From positions 37,504,216 through 37,568,215 of the forward strand of contig OX388352.1 in NCBI GenBank assembly GCA_947579665.1: a DNA stretch of 64,000 bases, written 5' to 3'. This stretch comes from Sympetrum striolatum. Lineage: Eukaryota; Arthropoda; Insecta; Odonata; Libellulidae. The notes below the pieces were generated by a model. It ran no database searches, was not told the origin of the DNA, and saw only the letters and a program-made list of their open reading frames with translations. This document shows, one piece after another, positions 21,132 through 34,200 of the stretch. Within the stretch, counting starts at the first letter, position 1, and every line of letters starts with the position of its first letter. The position numbers and the translations under genes were made by a program.

Positions 21132-24100
21132 TTTATAGCTTTCAAATGAATACAACTTTGACTGGTTGAGCTCAATTATTTACAAAATATGGAGAAAAAC
21201 CTTCAATTTCAACGATTTTTTTCGTTTTTTCGACGTTCTTAGGGTTCACTCCAATGAAAAATTTTATATTTCTAATGAATTTGCAATGATTTTGTCATAC
21301 CATTAATATTAATCCAACGTTGTCTAGTTATGCTCAAATTTTAACAAAATATGGCAAAATAAATGAAATTTCACTGATCTTTTTCGAGATTTCGGCATTT
21401 GTTGAGTTAACTGCTTAAAAAATTTGACCAAATGCTCTGAATTTGGATAAATCTATTCAATACCATTAAAATGTATACAAAAGTTGACTAGGTTTGCTAT
21501 ATATCTATAAGAATATGGCCTTAAACGTAATTTTTCACCTATATTTTTCGAGTTATCGACGTTTCTTGGGTTTACTGCTATTAAAAGTCAAATATTTCTT
21601 CTGAATTTGGATATATCTCGTCGAACACCTTAAAATGAGTCCTAACTCGCCCTGTTTTGCCACGCTTTTAACCAAAATAAGACCAAAAACTTGAAATTTC
21701 AACGATATTTTTCGTGTTTTTCGTCAATTTTGGGTAAACTGGTACGGAAAATTGAATATTACCTTTATATTTGGATAGATCTCGGCAAAAGCATTAAAAT
21801 GAATCCATCGATGACTAATTTTGCTCAATTTTCAGCAAATTTTGGCCAAAATCCAGAAATTTCACTGATTTTTTTAGTTTTCGACGTTTTTTGGGTTTAC
21901 TGCTATGAATTGTTAAATATTTCTAAATAATTTTGATAGATTTCGACAATAGCATTAGAATGAATCCATCATTGAGTACTTTTATTAAATTTTAAGAAAT
22001 TTATGACCAAATACGATAAATTTCACCGATTTTATTGGAGTTTTCGATTTTGTTTGGGTTGCTGCTATGTAAAATTGAATACTTCTTCTATATTCTGATA
22101 GAACTTGGCAAATTCATAAAATGAATCCAAAGTTGACAAGTTTTGCTCAATTTTCAGCAGAATTTAGCCAAATACCTGATATTTCGCCGATTTTTTTCGA
22201 GTTTTCGATGTTTTCTGGGTTAACTGCTACGAATTATTGAATATATCAAAATAATTTTGATAGATTACGTTCTTGGGCATTATCGTGAATCCGACTTTTA
22301 CTAGTTAAGTTCACTTTTTAGAAAAAAAACCCAAAAACCCGAAATAACACCTATATTTTTCCAGTTTTCGACGTTATTTGGGTTAACTGCTACGAAAAAT
22401 TGAATATTTTTTCTAAATGTGTTAAGATCATGACAACAGAATTAAATTGAATTCAAAGTTGACTAATTTAGATAAAGTTTCAGCGAAAATTGTACAAAAA
22501 ACAGAAATTTCACCGATTTCTTTCAAACTTTTGACGTTTTTTTTGGGTCTACTTCTGAGCATTATTCAAAATTTCTAAACAACGTGATGGATCTCATCTT
22601 GAGCGTTAAAATGAATCAAACACTGACTAGTTTTACTCAATTGTTATAAAAATATGGCCAAAAAGCAAAAATTTCTCCTAATTTAATCGAGTTTTCGAAG
22701 TGTTTTGGGTTTACTGCTACAAAAATTGAATATTTCCTTCATATTTGGATACATCTCGGCAAAAGCATTAAAATGAATCCCAAGTTGACTTGTTTTGCTC
22801 AAATCTAAGCAAAATTTGGCCAAAATCCAGATATCGCACCGATTTTTTTTAGTTTTCGACGCTTTTTGGGTTTACTGCTCAATAAATTGAATATTTTGTA
22901 ATAATTTTGATAGATCTCGGAAAAAGCATTAAGTCGAATCCAACATTGAGTACTTTCATTCAATTTTTAAAAATTTATGACCAAATCCGATATATTTTAC
23001 CGATTTTATTCGAGTTTTTGACTTTGTTTGGGTTTGCTGCATGGAAAAATTAAAATATCTCTTCTATATTCTGGAAGAACTTGGCAAATGCATTAAAATT
23101 AATCCAAAGTTGACTAGTTTTATTAAATTTACAGCAGAATTTGGCCAAATACCTGATATTTTGCTGTTTTTTCGAGTTTTCGACGTTATCTGGGTTAACT
23201 GCAACAAATTATTGAATATATCTAAATAATTTTGATAGATCACGTCAATGGTTATTATCGTGAATCCAGCTACGACTATTTTTCCTCAATTTTTAGAAAA
23301 ATACGCCCAAAAACCCAAAATTTCACAATTATTATTTCATTTTTCGATGTTTTTGTGGTTAACTGCTCTAAAAAATTGAATATTTCTTCTTTATTCTGGT
23401 AGAACTTGGCAAATTCATAAAATGAATCCAATGTTGACTAATTTTGCTCAATTTTCAGCAAATTTTGGCCAAAATCCAGAAATTTCACTGATTTTTTTAG
23501 TTTTCGACGTTTTTTGGGTTTACTGTTATGAATTGTTAAATATTTCTAAATAATTTTGATAGATTTCGACAATAGCATTAGAATGAATCCATCATTGAGT
23601 ACTTTTATTCAATTTTAAGAAATTTATGACCAAATACGATAAATTTCACCGATTTTATTGGAGTTTTCGATTTTGTTTGGGTTGCTGCTATGTAAAATTG
23701 AATACTTCTTCTATATTCTGATAGAACTTGGCAAATGCATTAAAATGAATCCAAAGTTGACTAGTTTTGCTCAATTTTCAGCAGAATTTAGCCAAATACC
23801 TGATATTTCGCCGATTTTTTTCGAGTGTTCAACGTTTTCTGGGTTAACTGCTACGAATTATTGAATATATCTACATAATTTTGATAGATCACGTCTGTAG
23901 GCAATATCGTGAATCCGGCTTTGTCTAGTTTCGCTCACTTTTTAGAAGAATACGCCCAAAAACCCGAAATTTCACCGTTATTATTCTAGTTTTCGACGTT
24001 TTTTGGGTTAACTGCTACGACAAATTGAATATTTTTCCAACCTTCTGTAGATCACGACAAAAGCATTAAATTGAATCCAAAGCTGACTAAATTAGATAAA

Positions 24101-26105
24101 TGTTCATCAAAAATTGGACAAGAAACAGAAATTTCACCGATTTCTTTCAAACTTTTGACGTATTTTGGGTCTACTTCTAAGTATTATTCAATTTTTCTAA
24201 ACAACTTCGATGGATCTCATTTAAAGCGATAAGATGAATCAATCACTGACAAATTTTGCTCAATTTTTATAAAAAAAATGGCCAAAAAGCAAAAATTTCT
24301 TCGATTTTAATCGAGTTTTCGAAGTGTTTTGGGTTTAATGCTACAGAAAATTGAATATCTCCTTCATATTTTGGATAGATCTCGGAAAAAGCATTAAAAT
24401 GAATCCATTGTTGACTAGTTTTGTTCAATTCTCAGCAAATTTTGGCCAAAATCGAGAAGTTTCACTGATTTTTTTAGTTTTCGACGTTTTTTGAGTTTTT
24501 TGCTTTGAATTATTAAATATTTATAAATAATTTTGATACATCACGATAATAGCATTAGAATGAATCCATGATTGAATAGTTTTCTTCAATTTTCTGAAAA
24601 ATATGGCCAAAACCCCTAAAAATTAACCGATTTTATTCAATTTTTCGATGTTTTTTTGGTTAACTGCTCTAAAAAATTGAATGTTTCGAAATAATTTTGA
24701 TAGATCTCGGCAAAAGCATTAAATTGAATCCAGCATTGAGTACTTTTATTCAATTTTTAGAAGTTTATGACCAAATACGATATATTTTACCGATTTTATT
24801 CGAGTTTTTGACTTTGTTTGGGTTTGCTGCTAGGAAAAATTGAATATCTCTTCTATATTCTGGAAGAACATGGCAAATGCATTAAAATGAATCTAAAGTT
24901 GACTAGTTTTGCTCAATTTTCAGCAGAATTTAGCCAAATACCTGATTTTTCGCCAATTTTTTTCAAGTTTTCGACGTTTTCTGGGTTAACTGCAACGAAT
25001 TATTGAATATATCTAAATCATTTTGATAGATCACGTCAATGGTTATTATCGTGAATCCAGCTACGACTATTTTTCCTCAATTTTTAGAAAAATACGCCCA
25101 AAAACCCGAAATTTCACAATTATTATTCCATTTTTCGATGTTTTTGTGGTTAACTGCTCTTACAAATTGAATATTTCTTCTATATTCTGGTAGAACTTGG
25201 CAAATTCATAAAATGAATCCAAAGTTGACAAGTTTTGCTCAATTTTCAGCAGAATATAGCCAAATACCTGATATTTCGCCGATTTTTTTCGAGTTTTCGA
25301 TGTTTTCTGGGTTAACTGCTACGAATTATTGAATATATCTAAAAAAATTTGATAGATTACGTCCTTGGGCATTATCGTGAATCCGGTTTTTACTAGTTAA
25401 GCTCACTTTTTAGAAAAAAAACCCAAAAACCTAAAATTTCACAATTATTATTCCATTTTTCGATGTTTTTGTGGTTAACTGCAACGAAAAATTGAATATT
25501 TTTTCTAAATGTGTTACGATCATGACAACAGCATTAAATTGAATCCAAAGTTGACTAATTTAGATAAATTTTCAGCGAAAATTGGACAAAAAACCGAAAT
25601 TTCACCGATTTCTTTCAAACTTTCGACGATTTTTGGGTCTACTTCTGAGCATTATTCAATATTTCAAAACAACTTTGATGGATTTCATCTAAAGCGTTAA
25701 AATTAATCAAAAACTGACTAGTTTCGCTCAATTTTTATTAAAATATGGCCAGAAAAAGCAAAAATATCTCCGAATTTAATCGAGTTTTCGAAGTGTTTTG
25801 GGTTTACTGCTACAATAATTGAATATTTCCTTCATATTTGGATAGATCTCTGCAAAAGCATTAAAATGAACCCAAAGTTGACTAGTTTTGAGCAAATTTC
25901 AGCAAAATTTGGCCAAAATCCAGATATTTCACTGATTTTTTTTAGTTTTCGACGCTTTTTGTGTTTACGACTCAAAAAAATTGAATATTTCGAAATAATT
26001 TCGATAGATCACGACAAAGGCATTAAATTGAACCCAACATTGAGTACTTTTATTTTGTTTTTAGAAATTTATGACCAAATACAATAAATTTCACCGATTT
26101 TAATC
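21132..26105 (+). repeat. Monomer run of super-unit A3, expanded by about 10 monomers
   Basis: The run is 1622 bp longer than A2, close to 10 monomers. From 21132 it follows A2 to about 22100, then runs through a different series to about 23427. There it re-enters the A2 path at the monomer equivalent to 17513, so that part of the unit is passed twice. From 23427 to 26105 it is nearly identical to A1 and A2. This is the pattern of an unequal exchange between misaligned monomers. Confidence 0.9.
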
Positions 26106-27014
26106 GAGTGATCAAAACGAGTCCAAATTTAATAAGGTTTTCTCCATTATTTTGCAAAATTCAGCCAAAAAACAGTCAAGATTGGTTAAAATGCCTATTT
26201 TTTGCGAACTTTTCCGTAAATTGTGCAAGAAACCGACCTTGAAAGGTCTGGAGTCAAACTCAAATTGTCGACCTGCCGAATTCGACAACCCCGAGTGATC
26301 AAATCCTTCCGAGTCGATCACTCAGATCTCTGCTCTTGGAAATGACCTCCTGTAATCGACCTCGCGAAGTCAACCTCCCGGAATTGACCTCCCGGAGTCG
26401 CACTCCAGATTCAACCTGCCGCAGTCGACCTACCGGAGTTGACGACCCGGATTCGACCTCCCGAAGTCAACGTCCCGGGATCGATGACCCGGATTCGAAC
26501 TTTCGGAGTCGACGTCCCGGAGTCCATCTCCCTGAGACGACCTCCAGGAGTTGACCTCCAAATTTCAACCAACCGGAGTCAACTTTGGGCAACGACCTCG
26601 TGTCTTGGACCTTGTGTCATCGACATCTGGTAATCGACCTCGGGTCATCGACCTCGGGTCATCGACCTCGGGTCATCGACCTTGGGTCATTGACCTCGGG
26701 TCAACGATTAAGGGTCATTTACCTCAGGTCATTGATTTCGGGCCATCGAACTCTGGTCATTGACCTCTTTCATCGACCTCGGGTCATCGACCTGGGGTCA
26801 TCGACCTGGGGTCATCGACCTGGGGTCATCGACCTGGGGTCATCGACCTGGGGTCATCGACCTGGGGTCATCGACCTTGGGTCATCGACCTGGGGTCATC
26901 GACCTCGGGTCATCGACCTCGGGTCATCGACCTTGGGTCAACGAACTCGAGTCATAAATCTTTGATCATTGACCTCTGGTCATCAACCACTGATATCCAG
27001 TTGAATTGGTCCCG
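26106..27014 (+). repeat. GC-rich block A4
   Basis: The block is 909 bp, 14 bp longer than A2. I count about seven CCTGGGG units. The last edge unit reads ATCTTTGATCATTGACC instead of ATCTTGGGTCATTGACC, a private variant of this copy that shortens one overlapping open frame. Confidence 0.93.
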
Positions 27015-30000
27015 TTTATAGCTTTCAAATGAATACAACTTTGACTGGTTGAGCTCAATTATTTACAAAATATGGAGAAAAACCTTCAATTTCAACGATT
27101 TTTTTCGTTTTTTCGACGTTCTTAGGGTTCACTCCAATGAAAAATTTTATATTTCTAATGAATTTGCAATGATTTTGTCATACCATTAATATTAATCCAA
27201 CGTTGTCTAGTTATGCTCAAATTTTAACAAAATATGGCAAAATAAATGATATTTCACTGATCTTTTTCGAGATTTCGGCATTTGTTGAGTTAACTGCTTA
27301 AAAAATTTGACCAAATGCTCTGAATTTGGATAAATCTATTCAATACCATTAAAATGTATACAACAGTTGACTAGGTTTTGCTCAATATCTATAAGAATAT
27401 GGCCTTAAACGTAATTTTTCACCTATATTTTTCGAGTTATCGACGTTTCTTGGGTTTACTGCTATTAAAAGTCAAATATTTCTTCTGAATTTGGATATAT
27501 CTCGTCGAACACCTTAAAATGAGTCCTAACTCGCCCTGTTTTGCCACGCTTTTAACCAAAATAAGACCAAAAACTTGAAATTTCAACGATATTTTTCGTG
27601 TTTTTCGTCAATTTTGGGTAAACTGGTACGGAAAATTGAATATTACCTTTATATTTGGATAGATCTCGGCAAAAGCATTAAAATGAATCCATCGATGACT
27701 AATTTTGCTCAATTTTCAGCAAATTTTGGCCAAAATCCAGAAATTTCACTGATTTTTTTAGTTTTCGACGTTTTTTGGGTTTACTGCTATGAATTGTTAA
27801 ATATTTCTAAATAATTTTGATAGATTTCGACAATAGCATTAGAATGAATCCATCATTGAGTACTTTTATTAAATTTTAAGAAATTTATGACCAAATACGA
27901 TAAATTTCACCGATTTTATTGGAGTTTTCGATTTCGTTTGGGTTGCTGCTATGTAAAATTGAATACTTCTTCTATATTCTGATAGAACTTGGCAAATTCA
28001 TAAAATGAATCCAAAGTTGACAAGTTTTGCTCAATTTTCAGCAGAATTTAGCCAAATACCTGATATTTCGCCGATTTTTTTCGAGTTTTCGATGTTTTCT
28101 GGGTTAACTGCTACGAATTATTGAATATATCAAAATAATTTTGATAGATTACGTTCTTGGGCATTATCGTGAATCCGACTTTTACTAGTTAAGTTCACTT
28201 TTTAGAAAAAAAACCCAAAAACCCGAAATAACACCTATATTTTTCCAGTTTTCGACGTTATTTGGGTTAACTGCTACGAAAAATTGAATATTTTTTCTAA
28301 ATGTGTTAAGATCATGACAACAGAATTAAATTGAATTCAAAGTTGACTAATTTAGATAAAGTTTCAGCGAAAATTGTACAAAAAACAGAAATTTCACCGA
28401 TTTCTTTCAAACTTTTGACGTTTTTTTTGGGTCTACTTCTGAGCATTATTCAAAATTTCTAAACAACGTGATGGATCTCATCTTGAGCGTTAAAATGAAT
28501 CAAACACTGACTAGTTTTACTCAATTGTTATAAAAATATGGCCAAAAAGCAAAAATTTCTCCTAATTTAATCGAGTTTTCGAAGTGTTTTGGGTTTACTG
28601 CTACAAAAATTGAATATTTCCTTCATATTTGGTTACATCTCGGCAAAAGCATTAAAATGAATCCCAAGTTGACTTGTTTTGCTCAAATCTAAGCAAAATT
28701 TGGCCAAAATCCAGATATCGCATCGATTTTTTTTAGTTTTCGACGCTTTTTGGGTTTACTGCTCAATAAATTGAATATTTGGTAATAATTTTGATAGATC
28801 TCGGAAAAAGCATTAAGTCGAATCCAACATTGAGTACTTTCATTCAATTTTTAAAAATTTATGACCAAATCCGATATATTTTACCGATTTTATTCGAGTT
28901 TTTGACTTTGTTTGGGTTTGCTGCATGGAAAAATTGAATATCTCTTCTATATTCTGGAAGAACTTGGCAAATGCATTAAAATTAATCCAAAGTTGACTAG
29001 TTTTATTAAATTTACAGCAGAATTTGGCCAAATACCTGATATTTTGCTGTTTTTTCGAGTTTTAGACGTTATCTGGGTTAACTGCAACAAATTATTGAAT
29101 ATATCTAAATAATTTTGATAGATCACGTCAATGGTTATTATCGTGAATCCAGCTACGACTATTTTTCCTCAATTTTTAGAAAAATACGCCCAAAAACCCA
29201 AAATTTCACAATTATTATTTCATTTTTCGATGTTTTTGTGGTTAACTGCTCTAAAAAATTGAATATTTCTTCTTTATTCTGGTAGAACTTGGCAAATTCA
29301 TAAAATGAATCCAATGTTGATAGGTTTTGCTCAATTTTAAGCAGAATTTAGCCAAATACCTGATATTTCGCCGATTTTTTTCGAGTTTTCGATGTTTTCT
29401 GGGTTAACTGCTACGAATTATTGAATGTATCTAAATAATTTTGATAGATTACGTCCTTGGGCATTATCGTGAATCCGGCTTTTACTAGTTAAGCTCACTT
29501 TTTAGAAAAAAAACCCAAAAACCCGTAATTACACCTATATTTTTCCAGTTTTCGACGTTATTTGGGTTAACTGCTACGAAAAATTGAATATTTTTTCTAA
29601 ATGTGTTCAGATCATGACAACAGCATTAAATTGAATCCAAAGTTGACTAATTTAGATAAATTTTCAGCGAAAATTGGACAAAAAACCGAAATTTCACCGA
29701 TTTCTTTCAAACTTTCGACGATTTTTGGGTCTACTTCTGAGCATTATTCAATATTTCAAAAAACTTTGATGGATCTCATCTAAAGCGTTAAAATTAATCA
29801 AGAACTGACTAGTTTTGCTCAATTTTTATTAAAATATTGCCAAAAAGCAAAAATTTCTCCGAATTTAATCGAGTTTTCGACGTGTTTTGGGTTTACTGCT
29901 ACAACAATTGAATATTTCCTTCATATTTGGATAGATCTCTGCAAAAGCATTAAAATGAATCCAAAGTTGACTAGTTTTGCTCAATTTTCAGCAAAATTTG

Positions 30001-30359
30001 GCCAAAATCCAGATATTTCACTGATATTTTTTTAGTTTTCGACGCTTTTGGGTTTACTGATATTAATTTTTTAAATATTTCTGAATCATTTTGATAGATC
30101 ACGAAAAAAGCATTAGAATGAATCCAACATTGAATAGTTTTGCTAAATTTTTAGAAAAATATGGCCGAAAACCCTTAAATTTAACCGATTTTATTCAATT
30201 TTTCAAAGTTTTTTCGGTTAACTGCTCTAAAAAATTGAATATTTCAAAATAATTTTGATAGATCTCGGAAAATACATTAAATTGAATCCAACGTTGAGTA
30301 CTTTTATTATGTTTTTAGAAATTTATAACCAAATACGATAAATTCTACCGATTTTAATC
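27015..30359 (+). repeat. Monomer run of super-unit A4 (mosaic)
   Basis: 27015-29317 follows the first pass of A3 (21132-23427) almost exactly, including the series not present in A1 or A2. After about 29318 it departs from A3 and takes a tail (29960-30359) with AACATTGAATAGTTTTGCTA and GGCCGAAAACCCTTAAATTT strings. That tail is typical of the B-type units (compare 37310 and 43640). Its total length matches A1 and A2 only by coincidence of monomer number. Confidence 0.88.
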
Positions 30360-31282
30360 GAGTGATCAAAACGAGTCCAAATTTAATAAGGTTTTTTCCA
30401 TTATTTCGCAAAATTCAGCCAAAAAAAAGTCAAAATTCGTTAAAATGCCTATTTTTTGCGTACTTTTCCATAAATTGTGCAAGAAACCGACCTTGATAGG
30501 TCTGGAGTCAAACTCAAATTGTCGACCTGCCGAATTTGACAACCCCGAGTGATCAAATCCTTTGGAGTCGATCACTCAGATCTCTGCTCTTGGAAATGAC
30601 CTCCCGGAATTGACCTCCCGGAGTCGACCTCCAATTTTAACCTTCCGCAGTCGACCAACCGGAGTTGATGACCCGGATTCTACCTCCCGAAGTAAACGTC
30701 CTGGAATCGATGACCCGGATTCGACCTTTCGGAGTCAACGTCCCGGAGTCCCTCTCCCTGGGACGACCTCCAGGAGTGGACCTCCAAATTTCAGCCAACC
30801 GGAGTCAACTTTGGGTCAACGACCTCGTGTCTTAGACCTCGAGTCATCGACATCTGGTCATCGACATTGAGTGCTCGACCTCGGGTCATCGACCTCGGGT
30901 CATCGGTCTCGGGTCATCGACCTTGGGTCATTGACCTCGGGTCAACGATTAAGGGTCATTGACCTCGGGTCAACGATTAAGGGTCATTTACTTCAGGTCA
31001 TTGACTTCGGGCCATCGAACTCTGGTCATTGACATCTTTGATGTACCTCGGGTCATTGACCTCTTTCATCGACCTCGGGTCATCGACCTGGGGTCATCGA
31101 CCTGGGAGCATCTACCTGGGGTCATCGACCTGGGGTCATCGACCTGGGGTCATCGACCTCGGGTCATCGACCTCGGGTCAGCGACCTCGGGTCATCGACC
31201 TTGGGTCAACGAACTCGATTCATAAATCTTGGGTCATTGACCTCTGGTCATCAACCACGGATATCCAGTTGAATTGGTCCCG
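30360..31282 (+). repeat. GC-rich block A5 (transitional)
   Basis: The spacer carries GACCTTGATAGGTCTGGAG, the variant found in all B blocks, while A1-A4 have GAAAGGTC. The core contains the GGGAGCATCTACCTGG unit shared with A1. It also has the duplicated GGGTCAACGATTAAGGGTCA segment seen in B blocks (30940-30990). The block thus combines A and B features. Confidence 0.9.
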
Positions 31283-34200
31283 TTTATAGCTTTCAAATGA
31301 ATACAACTTTGACTGGTTGAGCTCAATTATTTACAAAATATGGAGAAAAACCTTCAATTTCAACGATTTTTTTCGTTTTTTCGACGTTCATAGGGTTCAC
31401 TCCAATGAAAAATTTTATATTTCTAATGAATTTGCAATGATTTTGTCAAACCATTAATATTAATCCAACGTTGTCTAGTTATGATCAAATTTTAACAAAA
31501 TATGGCAAAATAAATGAAATTTAACTGATCTTTTTCGAGATTTCGGCATTTGTTGAGTTAACTGCTTAGAAAATTTGACCAAATGCTCTGAATTTGGATA
31601 AATCTATTCAATAACATTAAAATGAATCCAAAAGTTGACTAGGTTTGCTCAATATCTATAAGAATATGGCCTTAAACGTAATTTTTCACCTATATTTTTC
31701 GAGTTATCGACGTTTCTTGGGTTTACTGCTATTAAAAGTCAAATATTTCTTCTGAATTTGGATATATCTCGTCGAACACATTAAAATGAGTCCTAACTCG
31801 CCCTGTTTTGCCACGCTTTTAGCCAAACTAAGACCAATAACTTGAAATTTCAACGATATTTTTCGTGTTTTTCGTTAATTTTGGGTTAACTGGAAAGGAA
31901 AATTGAATATTACCTTTATATTTGGATAGATCTCGGCAAAAGCATTAATATGAATCCAACGATGACTAGTTTTGCTCAATTTTCAGCAAATTTTGGCCAA
32001 AATCCAGAAATTTCACTGATTTTTCTTAGTTTTCGACGTTTTTTGGGTTTACTGCTATGAATTGTTAAATATCTCTAAATAATTTTGTTAGATCACGACA
32101 ATAGCATTAGAATGAATCCAACATTGAGTACTTTTATTCAATTTTAAGAAATGTATGACCAATTACGATAAATTTCACCGATTTTATTCGAGTTTTCGAT
32201 TTTGTTTGGGTTGCTGCTACGTAAAATTGAATATTTCTTCTATATTCTGATAGAACCTGGCAAATGCATTAAAATGAATCAAAAGTTGACTAGTTTTGCT
32301 CAATTTTCAGCAGAATTTAGCCAAATACCTGATATTTCGCCGATTTTTTTCGAGTGTTCAACGTTTTCTGGGTTAACTGCTACGAATTATTGAATATATC
32401 TAAAAAATTTTGATAGATCACGTCTGTAGGCAATATCGTGAATCCGGTTTGACTAGTTTCGCTCACTTTTTAGAAAAATACGCCCAAAAACCCGAAATTT
32501 CACCGTTATTATTCTAGTTTTCGACATTTTTTGGGTTAACTGCTACGAAAAATTGAATATTTTTTCTAACTTTCTGTAGATCACGACAAAAGCATTAAAT
32601 TGATTCCAAAGCTGACTATATTAGATAAATGTTAAGCCAAAATTGGACAAAAAACTGAAATTTCACCGATTTCTTTCAAACTGTCGACGTTTTTTGGGTC
32701 TACTTCTAAGTATTATTCAATTTTTCGAAACAACTTTGATGGATCTAATTCAAAACGATAAGATGAATCAATCACTGACAAATTTTGCTCAATTATTATA
32801 AAAAAATGGCCAAACAGCAAAAATTTCTCCGATTTTAATCGAGTTTTCGAAGTGTTTTGGGTTTAATGCTAAAAAAAATTGAATATTTCCTTCATATTTG
32901 GATAGATCTCGGCATAAGCATTAAAATGAATCCAACGTTGACTAGTTTTGTTCAATTCTCAGCAAATTTTGGCCAAAATCGAGAAATTTCACTGATTTTT
33001 TTAGTTTTCGACGTTTTTTGAGTTTTTGCCTTGAATTGTTAAATATTTATAAATAATTTTGATACATCACGACAGTAGCATTAGAATGAATCCATGATTG
33101 AATAGTTTTCCTCAATTTTCTGGAAAATAAGGCCAAAACCCCTTAAATTTAACCGATTTATTCAATTTTTCTATGTTTTTTGGGTTAACTGCTCTAAAAA
33201 ATTGAATATTTCGAAATAATTTTGATAGATCTCGGCAAAAGCATTAAATTGAATCCAACATTGAGTACTTTTATTCAATTTTTAGAAATTTATGACAAAA
33301 TACGATATATTTTACCGATTTTATTCGAGTTTTTGACTTTGTTTGGGTTTGTTGCTAGGAAAAATTGAATATCTCTTCTATATTCTGGAAGAACTTGGCA
33401 AATTCATAAGAATAAATCCAAAGTTGACTAATTTTGCTCAATTTTCAGCAGAATTTAGCCAAATACCTGATAGTTCGCCGATTTTTTTTCGAGTTTTCGA
33501 TGTTTTCTGGGTTAACTGCTACGAATTATTGAATATATCTAAATAATTTTGATAGATGACGTTCTTGGGCATTATCGTGAATGCGGCTTTTACTAGTTTT
33601 GCTCACTTTTTAGAAAAAAAACTAAAAAACCCGAAATTACACCTATATTTTTCCAGTTTTCGAAGTTTTTTGGGTTAACTGCTACGAAAAATTGAATATT
33701 TTTTCTAAATGGGTTAAGATCACGACAAAAGCATTAAATTGAATCCAAAGTTGACTAATTTAGATAAATTTTCAGCGATAATTGGACAAAAAACAGAAAT
33801 TTCACCGATTTCTTTCAAACTTTCTATGTTTTTTGGGTCTACTTCGGAGCATTATTCAATATTTCTAAACAACTTGATGGATCTCTTCTTAAGCGTTAAA
33901 ATGAATCAAACACTGACTAGTTTTACTCAATGTTTATAAAAATATGGCCAAAAAGCAAAAATTTCTCCTAATTTAATCGAGTTTTCGAAGTGTTTTGTGT
34001 TTACTGCTAAAAAATTGAATATTTCCTTTAGACTTGTGTAGATCTCGGCAAAAGCATAAAAATGAAACCAAAGTTGACTAGTTTTGCTCAAATCTAAGCA
34101 AAATTTGGCCAAAATCCAGATATTTCACTGATTTTTTTTTCGTTTTGGACGCTTTTTTGGTTTACTGCTCAAAAAAATTGAATATTTGGAAATAATTTTG

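Noticed and set aside
20674..21138. 154-codon open frame in the minisatellite (also 37794-38234, 48653-49093, 55000-55369, 61266-61640 and others)
   Set aside because: The frame is open because the 14-bp unit happens to lack stops. It has a 14-residue period, overlaps other open frames on the same strand, and its length follows repeat copy number. No domain, signal or splice structure is visible.
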